5,493 nt of DNA from Clostridia bacterium. Lineage in GTDB: Bacteria > Bacillota > Clostridia > Christensenellales > DTU072. Every line of letters begins with the position of its first letter. The stretch's first letter is position 1. Positions 1 through 5,493 of this stretch are shown piece after piece. The translations under genes and the position numbers were made by a program. The notes below the pieces were generated by a model. The model was given only the letters and a program-made list of their open reading frames with translations. It made no database searches and was not told the DNA's origin. The stretch is taken from contig JAQVTZ010000122.1 in the NCBI GenBank assembly GCA_028699795.1, forward strand, positions 1 to 5,493, written 5' to 3'.

Positions 1-546
1 AAAAATGACACTCCTACATTAACTTTTATTTTTGTCATTCTAACCATCATTTCAATGGTACCACTTTTATTAATGTATTTTAACAATTCATTAAAAAATG
101 GTATAAAAAAACATCAGTCAAATAAAAATACAATAATCCAGTATCTTGGTTCCCAAAACTTTAATATTGATAGAGAAATTGAATTTAATAAAGGATTTTT
201 TGTAGAAAGTAAATATTCTACATTATTTCTAGATGAGTTAAATAAAAAATGGTGTGTTAGTATCAAATGCTCATTGCCAATCAAAATCTATAATTTTGAA
301 GATTGTATCAGCTATGATTTGTTTGAAAATGGTGCAACTATAGGTATGTCTAAAAGTATAAGTTCTTCGTCTGTATGTACAGAACTTATTATTAGAATTA
401 AATTGAAATATATTAATAATCCTATAGCAATTATATCTCTTTACAAAGGCTCTCCTCTCAATAAAAGTGGAGATGCTTATGCCGAAATAATGAAAACTGC
501 AGATATAATATGTTCATGGTTCTCAACATTTATAGAAAGAAAATAA
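1..546 (+). CDS. Hypothetical membrane-anchored protein, 5' end outside the window
   Basis: The frame is open from base 1 to the TAA at 544-546, giving 181 visible residues. The first internal ATG (base 55) would cut through a hydrophobic stretch at visible residues 7-27 (mostly L, I, F, V, T), so the real start is probably upstream of the window. This stretch looks like a single transmembrane helix or uncleaved signal anchor. It is followed by a lysine- and asparagine-rich linker (SLKNGIKKHQ) and a soluble domain of about 140 residues. The domain has alternating beta-type segments (KWCVSIKC, KIYNFEDCISYDLFENG, CTELIIRIKLKYINNPIAII) and a final helix ending IERK. This layout reminds me of uncharacterised Bacillota proteins, some carrying SHOCT domains, but no SHOCT segment is seen and I do not assign a function. 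Two sampled 60-base lines (121-240) hold only 20-23% GC, against about 47% for a sampled clpX line, which suggests accessory or transferred DNA. It converges on rqcH with a 31-base gap. Confidence 0.75.
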   Translation, partial: KNDTPTLTFIFVILTIISMVPLLLMYFNNSLKNGIKKHQSNKNTIIQYLGSQNFNIDREIEFNKGFFVESKYSTLFLDELNKKWCVSIKCSLPIKIYNFEDCISYDLFENGATIGMSKSISSSSVCTELIIRIKLKYINNPIAIISLYKGSPLNKSGDAYAEIMKTADIICSWFSTFIERK

Positions 547-577
547 CCCTAATACATATTGCAAATTATTATTTTCC

Positions 578-2230
578 TCATTTTTCCTCTGAAGGTTTTT
601 TTGGCTCAACCGTAATTGTCTTATAATCTGTATATGTTACCAAACCGGGCTTGCCGAGGCGTTTGACACAGGATCTGCGGGTGTAATCTACCTCGGCTTT
701 GGGAGAGGCGCCCGCTTTGCTCATATAGGCTACAAAGGAGGCGACTTTTGCAATGACTGCTTGCGGAACCTCTTTGCCGCCCGTGATAATAACGCCGTGC
801 GAGCCGTGATAGCCTTTCGCATGTAACCAAAGGTCGCGACCCGAGGCGATTTTGAAAGTAATCAACTCGTTTTGTGTGTTGTTTTTGCCTATATACACCG
901 TAAAACCTGCGACTTCGAGTTTCATAGGCTCGGACGCCTTTTGTTTTTTGGCGTTCTTTTGGGGCGCGGTTTGACGCTTGCCCGTTAAGGCGGCAAGCTC
1001 CAAAGCGATTTCGGCATATTCGGTTTCGGTGGTAGAGTGGTCCAAACTTTCTTCTATATTCAGAAGATACTCCGCAAGTTCGTTTAGCTCCGCTTTTTCT
1101 TTGACGGCGTAAGCCTCGGCGCCTTTCAGCTTGGCGTATTTGCGGAAATAAGCGGCGGCGTTTTTCATGGGAGAAAGCAGGGGGTCTAACGCAATCGTGA
1201 TTTCTTTGTCGTTGTAAAAATCGTATACGGTGACGGACTTTTGTCCTTGTGAGAGTTGGTGCGCGTTACACTTGATAAGCTCACCCAGCTGCAAAAAGTT
1301 GTCTTTTTGCGTGCAATTTTGTAGCCTTGCGTCGTTATCGGCGCGCTTTTTCTCGGTCTTTGTTTTCAGTTTTTTTAAGGTTTGCCTAAGGCTTCTAGTT
1401 GCGCTTTCTTTGCCGTTTCCTTCGGATAATTGAGAATAATAGGTGTCCATTGCCGCGCTGAGAGAATCGGTTTGATTAAAAATTCCGTTTTTTATTGTTT
1501 GGTAAGGGAAAACATAAAAGCTCTTTGGGGTGTTATCTTTGGAGAGTACACATGGTGAAAATAGGGGTGTGCCGTATATAGCGCGTAGACTTTGGACGAT
1601 GTCGGGCAGTGTTGTTTTGCTTGCAAGAAGCTCGATTTCCGCCGCACTTTCACGCGAAATCCCTACAAATCTTTCGATAATTTCTTTTGCCGTAGTAATG
1701 TCCGTAAGCGCTTCTTTGTCCGCTTCAAAAAGGTTCGGTTTGTTTGGAGGGGGTGGCGCATAAACGGCACTCGGTAAGAGCGTTCTTGTGTTTTCGCCGA
1801 ACGCGCGGCGGGTGCAATCTAAAATTGTGAAATCATCTTTAGCGAGTATTAAATTGGGGGAACCGCCGATTTCTAGTATCAACTTATAATTCATTGAGTC
1901 GTGCAACTCGTTGCGCGACACGATATCGCATATGGCGATTCTGTCGTTGTTGTATAGAGAGAACCCACGAATTACGCCGCCCGTAAGATGCTTCCGCAAA
2001 AGCATACAAAAAGCGGATGGTACACGGGCAGAACAGCGAACCGAAGAAAGGTGCAACCTTGCAACGGGTTTTCTCGCGCATAAGATAAGCGTATGGTTTT
2101 TGCCGTGCGCGCGTATCTCGAAAAACGCTTCGTCGTCCGAGGGCATATTGATTTTGTTAATTCGTCCGCCCGCAAGCGTATTGGTGAGTTCCGCAACCAG
2201 TGCGCTAAGCGTCATATAATCGTTTGGCAT
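578..2230 (-). CDS. rqcH: RqcH, NFACT-family ribosome quality control factor (Rqc2 homolog)
   Basis: This 550-residue protein binds the obstructed 50S subunit with peptidyl-tRNA, recruits tRNA-Ala and drives template-free alanine tailing of stalled chains (known from B. subtilis RqcH, formerly YloA, of similar length). The NFACT-N domain starts at residue 1 (MPNDYMTLSALVAEL, colinear with known N-termini). It contains GGRINKI at 21-27 and FCMLLRKHLTGG at 74-85. The Asp-Arg pair D96/R97 matches the pair needed for tailing in B. subtilis. A middle region with probable helix-hairpin-helix (about 170-225) is followed by two charged helical arms (about 255-305 and 360-412) likely to form the coiled coil. 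The C-terminal NFACT-R (DUF814) domain, about 438-543, has IGKNN at 447-451, DLWLHAKGYHGSH at 466-478 and KPGLVTYT at 527-534. The frame stays open 78 codons further upstream, to 2464, but that extension runs through the tig promoter and start and has no family similarity, so ATG 2228-2230 is chosen. One oddity is IGGSPN at 121-126, where relatives have IMGRHSN. The older 'fibronectin-binding protein' name is misleading. Confidence 0.95.
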   Translation of the reverse strand: MPNDYMTLSALVAELTNTLAGGRINKINMPSDDEAFFEIRAHGKNHTLILCARKPVARLHLSSVRCSARVPSAFCMLLRKHLTGGVIRGFSLYNNDRIAICDIVSRNELHDSMNYKLILEIGGSPNLILAKDDFTILDCTRRAFGENTRTLLPSAVYAPPPPNKPNLFEADKEALTDITTAKEIIERFVGISRESAAEIELLASKTTLPDIVQSLRAIYGTPLFSPCVLSKDNTPKSFYVFPYQTIKNGIFNQTDSLSAAMDTYYSQLSEGNGKESATRSLRQTLKKLKTKTEKKRADNDARLQNCTQKDNFLQLGELIKCNAHQLSQGQKSVTVYDFYNDKEITIALDPLLSPMKNAAAYFRKYAKLKGAEAYAVKEKAELNELAEYLLNIEESLDHSTTETEYAEIALELAALTGKRQTAPQKNAKKQKASEPMKLEVAGFTVYIGKNNTQNELITFKIASGRDLWLHAKGYHGSHGVIITGGKEVPQAVIAKVASFVAYMSKAGASPKAEVDYTRRSCVKRLGKPGLVTYTDYKTITVEPKKPSEEK

Positions 2231-2236
2231 ACCTAC

Positions 2237-2265
2237 ATTATAGGTCAATCGCCCTTTTTTTACAA
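2237..2265 (-). promoter_or_regulatory. Sigma-A-type promoter of rqcH, predicted leaderless
   Basis: Read on the minus strand, TTGTAA (2260-2265, four of six consensus bases) is followed after 17 bases by a perfect TATAAT (2237-2242). Transcription would normally begin about seven bases past the -10, at around 2229-2231, which is the rqcH ATG itself (2228-2230). No Shine-Dalgarno sequence sits at usable distance: the only purine run, AAGGG at 2252-2256, is 21 bases from the ATG and upstream of the predicted transcript start. The hexamers are read directly; the promoter activity is inferred. Confidence 0.55.
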
Positions 2266-2304
2266 ATATTTTATGCGCTTTTGTTAAGTTTTGGAACAAA
2301 GCGT

Positions 2305-2334
2305 TTGCAAAATTTGCGTTTGTTATGGTATCAT
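2305..2334 (+). promoter_or_regulatory. Sigma-A-type promoter of tig, extended -10
   Basis: TTGCAA (2305-2310, four of six consensus bases) is followed after 18 bases by TATCAT (2329-2334). The bases TGG directly before the -10 (2326-2328) give the TGN extended -10 motif, which helps compensate for an imperfect -35. The predicted start near 2341 gives a leader of about 26 bases containing the tig ribosome binding site. This promoter could serve tig and, by read-through, clpP and clpX. It lies back to back with the rqcH promoter. Confidence 0.5.
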
Positions 2335-2352
2335 ATCGGGGATACAAGTATT

Positions 2353-2357
2353 GGAGG
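2353..2357 (+). promoter_or_regulatory. Ribosome binding site of tig
   Basis: GGAGG lies nine bases before the ATG at 2367. It decides the tig start: the in-frame ATG at 2325 falls within the predicted promoter, upstream of the expected transcript start, and has no comparable site. Confidence 0.85.
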
Positions 2358-2366
2358 TTTTTTACA

Positions 2367-3653
2367 ATGGAATATTCTGTGCAGAAGCTAGAGAGATCCC
2401 GCGTCGAAATTGCGGCAAGCGTCGAAAACAAAGAGTGGGACGATTGCATTCTGGAGGCATACAAAAAGAATAAGGGACACTATAAAGTCGAAGGCTTCCG
2501 CCCCGGCAAAGTGCCGTTTAATGTGATAGTAAAGAGATACGGCAAAGAAGCGTTTTTAGAAGATGCGGCAGATTTTGCGCTCAGCAAATATTATAGCGAA
2601 ATCTTGGACGGCAACAAAGAGATAGAGCCTGTTGCCCGTCCCGAAGTGGATGTAAAAGAAATCAGCACGGACGCTTTCAAGTTTGTTTATACGGTAGAAG
2701 TGATGCCTACATTTGAACTCCCCGCATACAAAGGTCTTACCGTCGAAAAGGTGAGCGCGGAAGTTGCGGACGAGGAAGTCGAAAAAGAGCTTACAAGGCG
2801 CCAAGAACAGGCTTGCCGCTGGTTGGATGTATCCGACAGAGCCGCCGCAAACGGCGACAGAGTCATTATTGATTACAGCGGAAGCGTAGACGGTGTCAAG
2901 TTCGAAGGCGGCACTGCCGAAAAGCAATCCTTAGACCTCGGAAGCAATTCCTTTATCCCCGGATTCGAAGCGCAAGTTGTAGGAATGTCATTGGAAGAAG
3001 AGAAGGATATCACGGTCAAATTCCCCGAAGAATATCACGCAAAAGAGCTTGCAGGCAAGGACGCTGTTTTTGCCGTCAAGCTGCACGAGATTAAAGTAAA
3101 AGAGTTGCCCGAGTTGGACGACGAGTTTGCCAAAGATGTCAGCGAATTCGATACCTTAGACGAATATAAAAACGATATTAAGGACAAAATGGTAAAGAAT
3201 GCCGAACAAAAGGCGAAATACGAAGAAGAAACCAAACTGATTGATGCGATGACGGAGTCTGCTGAAATCGAGTTGCCCGATACGCTTATCAACAACGAAT
3301 TGGATCGTATGCTAGAAGAGCTAAAAATGCGTATGGCATACAGCGGTTTGAGGTTGGAAGATTATCTTCAATATACAGGCTCCACATTGGAAGAAATGCG
3401 CGAACAAAGAAAGGATGAAGCCGCAAAAGCCGTCAAATCCCGCCTGATTTTGGAAAAAATCATCCAAACTGAAAAAATTGATGTTACCAAAGAGGAAATG
3501 GACGCCGCATTGCAAAAAGAAGCGGACAAAGCGGGTACGCCTTTGGACGACTATAAAAAAGGGTTGGACCAAAACGCTTTCGGACGCATTATAAACGGGT
3601 TGATGAGTGACAAACTGTTCGATTTCCTTAGAGCCAACAACACGATTGCATAA
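2367..3653 (+). CDS. tig: Trigger factor, ribosome-associated chaperone with peptidyl-prolyl isomerase domain
   Basis: This cytoplasmic chaperone docks beside the ribosome exit tunnel and shields emerging chains. It has 428 residues, close to the 432 of E. coli. The N-terminal ribosome-binding domain (about 1-115) carries the signature GFRPGKVP at 43-50, the loop that contacts ribosomal protein L23. The FKBP-type isomerase domain (about 150-245) includes GDRVIIDYSG, LGSNSFIPGFE, VGMSLEEEKDI and KFPEEYHAKELAGKDAVF. The remainder (about 246-428), starting at ELPELDDEFAKDVSEFDTLDEY, is the helical C-terminal chaperone arm domain. The 14 extra codons back to ATG 2325 are rejected because family members start at the MEYSVQKLE-like strand and the GGAGG site fits ATG 2367. 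It is the first gene of tig-clpP-clpX, an order well known in Clostridia and Proteobacteria, and is divergent from rqcH. No truncation or odd residue is seen. Confidence 0.98.
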   Translation: MEYSVQKLERSRVEIAASVENKEWDDCILEAYKKNKGHYKVEGFRPGKVPFNVIVKRYGKEAFLEDAADFALSKYYSEILDGNKEIEPVARPEVDVKEISTDAFKFVYTVEVMPTFELPAYKGLTVEKVSAEVADEEVEKELTRRQEQACRWLDVSDRAAANGDRVIIDYSGSVDGVKFEGGTAEKQSLDLGSNSFIPGFEAQVVGMSLEEEKDITVKFPEEYHAKELAGKDAVFAVKLHEIKVKELPELDDEFAKDVSEFDTLDEYKNDIKDKMVKNAEQKAKYEEETKLIDAMTESAEIELPDTLINNELDRMLEELKMRMAYSGLRLEDYLQYTGSTLEEMREQRKDEAAKAVKSRLILEKIIQTEKIDVTKEEMDAALQKEADKAGTPLDDYKKGLDQNAFGRIINGLMSDKLFDFLRANNTIA

Positions 3654-3667
3654 CAAAATATCATAAA

Positions 3668-3693
3668 TTCCGCGTTAATTTTATGGTGCGGAG
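3668..3693 (+). other. Stem-loop between tig and clpP
   Basis: As plus-strand RNA, 3668-3677 can pair with 3684-3693 in a continuous 10-pair stem around the six-base loop AUUUUA. The core is UCCGC with GCGGA; the rest is four wobble pairs and one A-U. It begins 14 bases after the tig stop codon. It is followed by CAAACAAATAATC rather than a T run, so it is not a standard intrinsic terminator. A role in transcript processing or stability is possible but inferred. Confidence 0.4.
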
Positions 3694-3707
3694 CAAACAA
3701 ATAATCA

Positions 3708-3713
3708 TATAAT
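3708..3713 (+). promoter_or_regulatory. Possible -10 element before clpP
   Basis: A perfect TATAAT lies in the AT-rich tig-clpP gap, but no acceptable -35 is found 15-19 bases upstream and there is no TGN extension. A start at about 3720 would leave only the ribosome binding site as leader. It may be chance in AT-rich DNA, with clpP transcribed from the tig promoter instead. Confidence 0.2.
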
Positions 3714-3717
3714 AAAA

Positions 3718-3724
3718 AGAGGAG
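3718..3724 (+). promoter_or_regulatory. Ribosome binding site of clpP
   Basis: AGAGGAG lies seven bases before the ATG at 3732, an ideal spacing. It fixes the clpP start and suggests strong translation. Confidence 0.85.
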
Positions 3725-3731
3725 AAAATTT

Positions 3732-4337
3732 ATGAAAGAGGAATCTATTAAAGCGTATATTCCGATACCCACAGTTATAGAACAAACCAACAGAGGCACG
3801 ATGACTTACGACCTTTATTCGCGTTTGTTGGAAGACCGTGTGATATTTCTTTCGGGGGAGGTGACCAACGAAACCGCCAATTTGGTGGTAGGACAATTGT
3901 TGTATCTCGAAACCAAGGATTCGCAAAAGGATATTTCTCTTTATATCAACAGCCCCGGCGGCAGCGTGACTGCGGGGTTCGCAATCTATGATACCATCAA
4001 TTATATCAAGTGCGATGTAACCACTATTTGTGTGGGGCTTGCCGCTTCTATGGGCGCGTTCTTGCTTTGCGCGGGCACAAAAGGCAAGAGGTATGCTTTG
4101 CCCAACAGCGAGATTATGATTCACCAGCCCATGGGCGGCGCGCAAGGGCAAGCAAGCGATATCGCCATTGTTGCCGAGCATATCATTAAAACCAAAAAGA
4201 AGCTTAACGCCATTCTTGCCGAAAGGACGGGACAGCCTTTAGAAAAAATAGAAAAGGATACCGATCGCGACAATTATATGTCGGCGGAAGAAGCCAAAGC
4301 CTACGGTATTATCGATAAGGTATTTTATTCAAGGTAG
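3732..4337 (+). CDS. clpP: ClpP, ATP-dependent Clp protease proteolytic subunit
   Basis: This 201-residue serine peptidase forms the two-ring, 14-subunit chamber that degrades proteins fed in by ClpX or another Clp ATPase. The catalytic triad is complete: S106 in GLAASMGA (102-109), H131 in MIHQPMGG (129-136) and D180 in DTDRDNYMS (176-184). The spacing of these residues equals that of E. coli ClpP. The oxyanion and substrate-strand segment INSPGGSVTAG (72-82) is conserved. The N-terminus (IPIPTVIEQTNRGTMTYDLYSRLLEDRVIFL) is the usual propeptide and axial-loop region; self-cleavage of the first residues is likely by family analogy. It follows tig after 78 bases and precedes clpX by 51 bases, so the protease and its unfoldase are probably co-expressed. 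ClpP2-type paralogs elsewhere in the genome cannot be excluded. Confidence 0.98.
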   Translation: MKEESIKAYIPIPTVIEQTNRGTMTYDLYSRLLEDRVIFLSGEVTNETANLVVGQLLYLETKDSQKDISLYINSPGGSVTAGFAIYDTINYIKCDVTTICVGLAASMGAFLLCAGTKGKRYALPNSEIMIHQPMGGAQGQASDIAIVAEHIIKTKKKLNAILAERTGQPLEKIEKDTDRDNYMSAEEAKAYGIIDKVFYSR

Positions 4338-4379
4338 TAATAGTATAAAGTATCGCCACGCCATTACAAATAGTCAAAC

Positions 4380-4384
4380 AAGGA
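4380..4384 (+). promoter_or_regulatory. Weak ribosome binding site of clpX
   Basis: AAGGA lies four bases before the ATG at 4389. It is shorter and closer than the sites of tig and clpP, so clpX may be translated less efficiently than its neighbours. No other in-frame ATG lies between here and the zinc-finger cysteines, so the start is well supported. Confidence 0.5.
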
Positions 4385-4388
4385 ATCT

Positions 4389-5493
4389 ATGGATAGTAAT
4401 AATCAATTTCCCAAAAATATCGTTTGCTCTTTTTGCGGCAAATCCGAAGCCGAAGTAGAGTCTATTATATCAGGCCAAAACGGCGCGTTTATTTGTTGCG
4501 AATGTGTTCGCCGCGCGGCGAAGGTGCTTGCCGAAGCGCGCGATGCGCTAGACCAACGCAACGCGCATATCAATCTTTTGCGCCCCAAAGAAATCAAGGC
4601 AAAACTGGACGAATTTATTATCGGGCAAGACGATGCGAAGCGTACGCTTTCGGTCGCCGTGTATAATCATTATAAGCGTATCGGCGCAAAGACCGACGAA
4701 AAGTTTGCCGATGTTGTGCTGGAAAAAAGCAATATTCTCTTAATTGGACCTACAGGAAGCGGCAAAACTTTGCTTGCCAAAACGCTTGCGAACATTCTTA
4801 ATGTGCCATTTGCCATCGCGGATGCCACAACGCTTACTGAAGCGGGCTATGTGGGCGAGGATGTCGAAAACATCCTGCTCAAACTTATTGTAAGCGCAAA
4901 AGGCGATGTCAAGCGCGCCGAAAAGGGCATCGTTTATATCGACGAAATAGACAAGGTGAGCCGCAAAAGCGAAAATATGTCTATCACCCGTGATGTGAGC
5001 GGCGAAGGCGTACAACAAGCCTTATTAAAAATTATCGAAAGCACGGTTGCCAATGTGCCGCCTCAAGGCGGCCGCAAGCATCCGCAACAAGAGTTTATAC
5101 AGATAGACACGGGCAATATTTTGTTTATTTGCGGCGGCGCGTTTGTTGGTCTCGAAAAAATCGTAGACAAGCGCAAAGACTCTTCTGGTATCGGTTTTAA
5201 TTCCAAACTCCGCACGGCAGAGCGTGATTATGCCGAAATGGTTAAAGATATTCAGCCCGACGACCTCATAAAATTTGGATTGATACCCGAATTCGTAGGC
5301 AGATTGCCTATTGTTACCGCGCTCAATCCCTTAGACGAAGAAGCCCTTGTCAGAATCTTAAAAGAACCCAAAAACGCGCTTATCAGCCAATACAAAAAGC
5401 TGTTCGATATGGACGGCGTAGAGCTGGAATTTGAAGAAGAGGCGATACGCGCCATCGCGCGCAAGGCATATGAACTTAAAACAGGGGCGAGAG
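4389..5493 (+). CDS. clpX: ClpX, ATP-dependent unfoldase of ClpXP, 3' end outside the window
   Basis: This AAA+ unfoldase recognises degron-tagged proteins, unfolds them and threads them into ClpP. The first 368 residues are visible; full-length relatives have about 420, so roughly 50 are missing. The zinc-binding dimerisation domain has C13/C16 and C36/C39 as ligands; C37 is an extra cysteine between the second pair. The AAA+ module shows Walker A GPTGSGKT (120-127), pore loop GYVG (153-156), Walker B IVYIDEID (181-188, with D185 and E186), the RKH loop (229-231), the IGF loop that docks on ClpP (I268-G269-F270), and PEFVGRLP (300-307), whose R305 is the likely arginine finger. The window ends right after KTGAR, whose arginine (R368) is the sensor-2 residue. 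All residues needed for ATP hydrolysis and ClpP binding up to this point are present. In many relatives lon follows clpX, but that lies beyond the edge. No operator for a clp regulator was convincingly seen. Confidence 0.98.
   Translation, partial: MDSNNQFPKNIVCSFCGKSEAEVESIISGQNGAFICCECVRRAAKVLAEARDALDQRNAHINLLRPKEIKAKLDEFIIGQDDAKRTLSVAVYNHYKRIGAKTDEKFADVVLEKSNILLIGPTGSGKTLLAKTLANILNVPFAIADATTLTEAGYVGEDVENILLKLIVSAKGDVKRAEKGIVYIDEIDKVSRKSENMSITRDVSGEGVQQALLKIIESTVANVPPQGGRKHPQQEFIQIDTGNILFICGGAFVGLEKIVDKRKDSSGIGFNSKLRTAERDYAEMVKDIQPDDLIKFGLIPEFVGRLPIVTALNPLDEEALVRILKEPKNALISQYKKLFDMDGVELEFEEEAIRAIARKAYELKTGAR

Noticed and set aside
587..602. CCT-CTGA-AGG followed by seven T, resembling a terminator for the left gene
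   Set aside because: The stem has only three pairs, and the T run is explained by Lys codons at the C-terminus of RqcH.
1911..2219. Plus-strand open frames opposite rqcH (also around 1230-1433 and 1530-1777)
   Set aside because: They lie antisense inside a clearly coding gene, have no ribosome binding sites or recognisable domains, and read as low-quality translations.
2231..2464. Upstream in-frame extension of rqcH by 78 codons
   Set aside because: It overlaps the tig promoter and the first 98 bases of tig, shows no NFACT similarity, and lies upstream of a good promoter. The family N-terminus begins exactly at ATG 2228-2230.
3705..4181. Long minus-strand open frame opposite clpP
   Set aside because: It is antisense to the conserved catalytic region of ClpP; the openness follows from clpP codon choice and the translation resembles no known protein.
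4371..4388. CtsR-like heptad AGTCAAA before clpX
   Set aside because: The first heptad fits the CtsR half-site, but the required second direct heptad after three bases (GGAATCT) does not, so this is not a credible operator. No CIRCE-type inverted repeat was seen either.
4424..4666. Plus-strand open frame inside the 5' part of clpX
   Set aside because: It overlaps the zinc-finger and early AAA+ region in another frame, and its arginine-rich product is typical of an out-of-frame shadow.

Overview
The window is chromosomal bacterial DNA. It looks like a low-to-medium GC Bacillota (Firmicutes), most probably a Clostridia-type lineage. Three things point there: the run tig-clpP-clpX on one strand, an RqcH/NFACT protein with the bacterial domain layout, and strong GGAGG-type ribosome binding sites. 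Genus or species cannot be told from the sequence alone.

Layout: (1) Bases 1-546 hold the 3' part of a very AT-rich gene of unknown function with one membrane segment. It is cut by the left edge. (2) Bases 578-2230, minus strand, encode RqcH, the ribosome quality control factor that adds C-terminal alanine tails to stalled nascent chains. (3) Bases 2231-2366 are a 136-base divergent intergenic region with a promoter-like element facing each way. (4) Bases 2367-3653 encode trigger factor (tig). (5) Bases 3732-4337 encode the ClpP peptidase. (6) Bases 4389-5493 encode the first 368 residues of the ClpX unfoldase, cut by the right edge just after the sensor-2 arginine. There are no RNA genes, CRISPR arrays or insertion sequences.

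The four core genes form a coherent protein quality control neighbourhood. Trigger factor meets nascent chains at the ribosome exit tunnel. RqcH tags chains that stall. ClpXP is the protease known in Bacillus subtilis to degrade alanine-tailed products. The visible catalytic and docking residues of ClpP and ClpX are intact, so the machinery looks functional.

I see no undescribed system here. The points most worth a second look are: the sharp composition break between the AT-rich left gene and the core genes; the rqcH promoter, which would give a leaderless mRNA; a directional stem-loop between tig and clpP; and an altered signature loop in the RqcH N-terminal domain.
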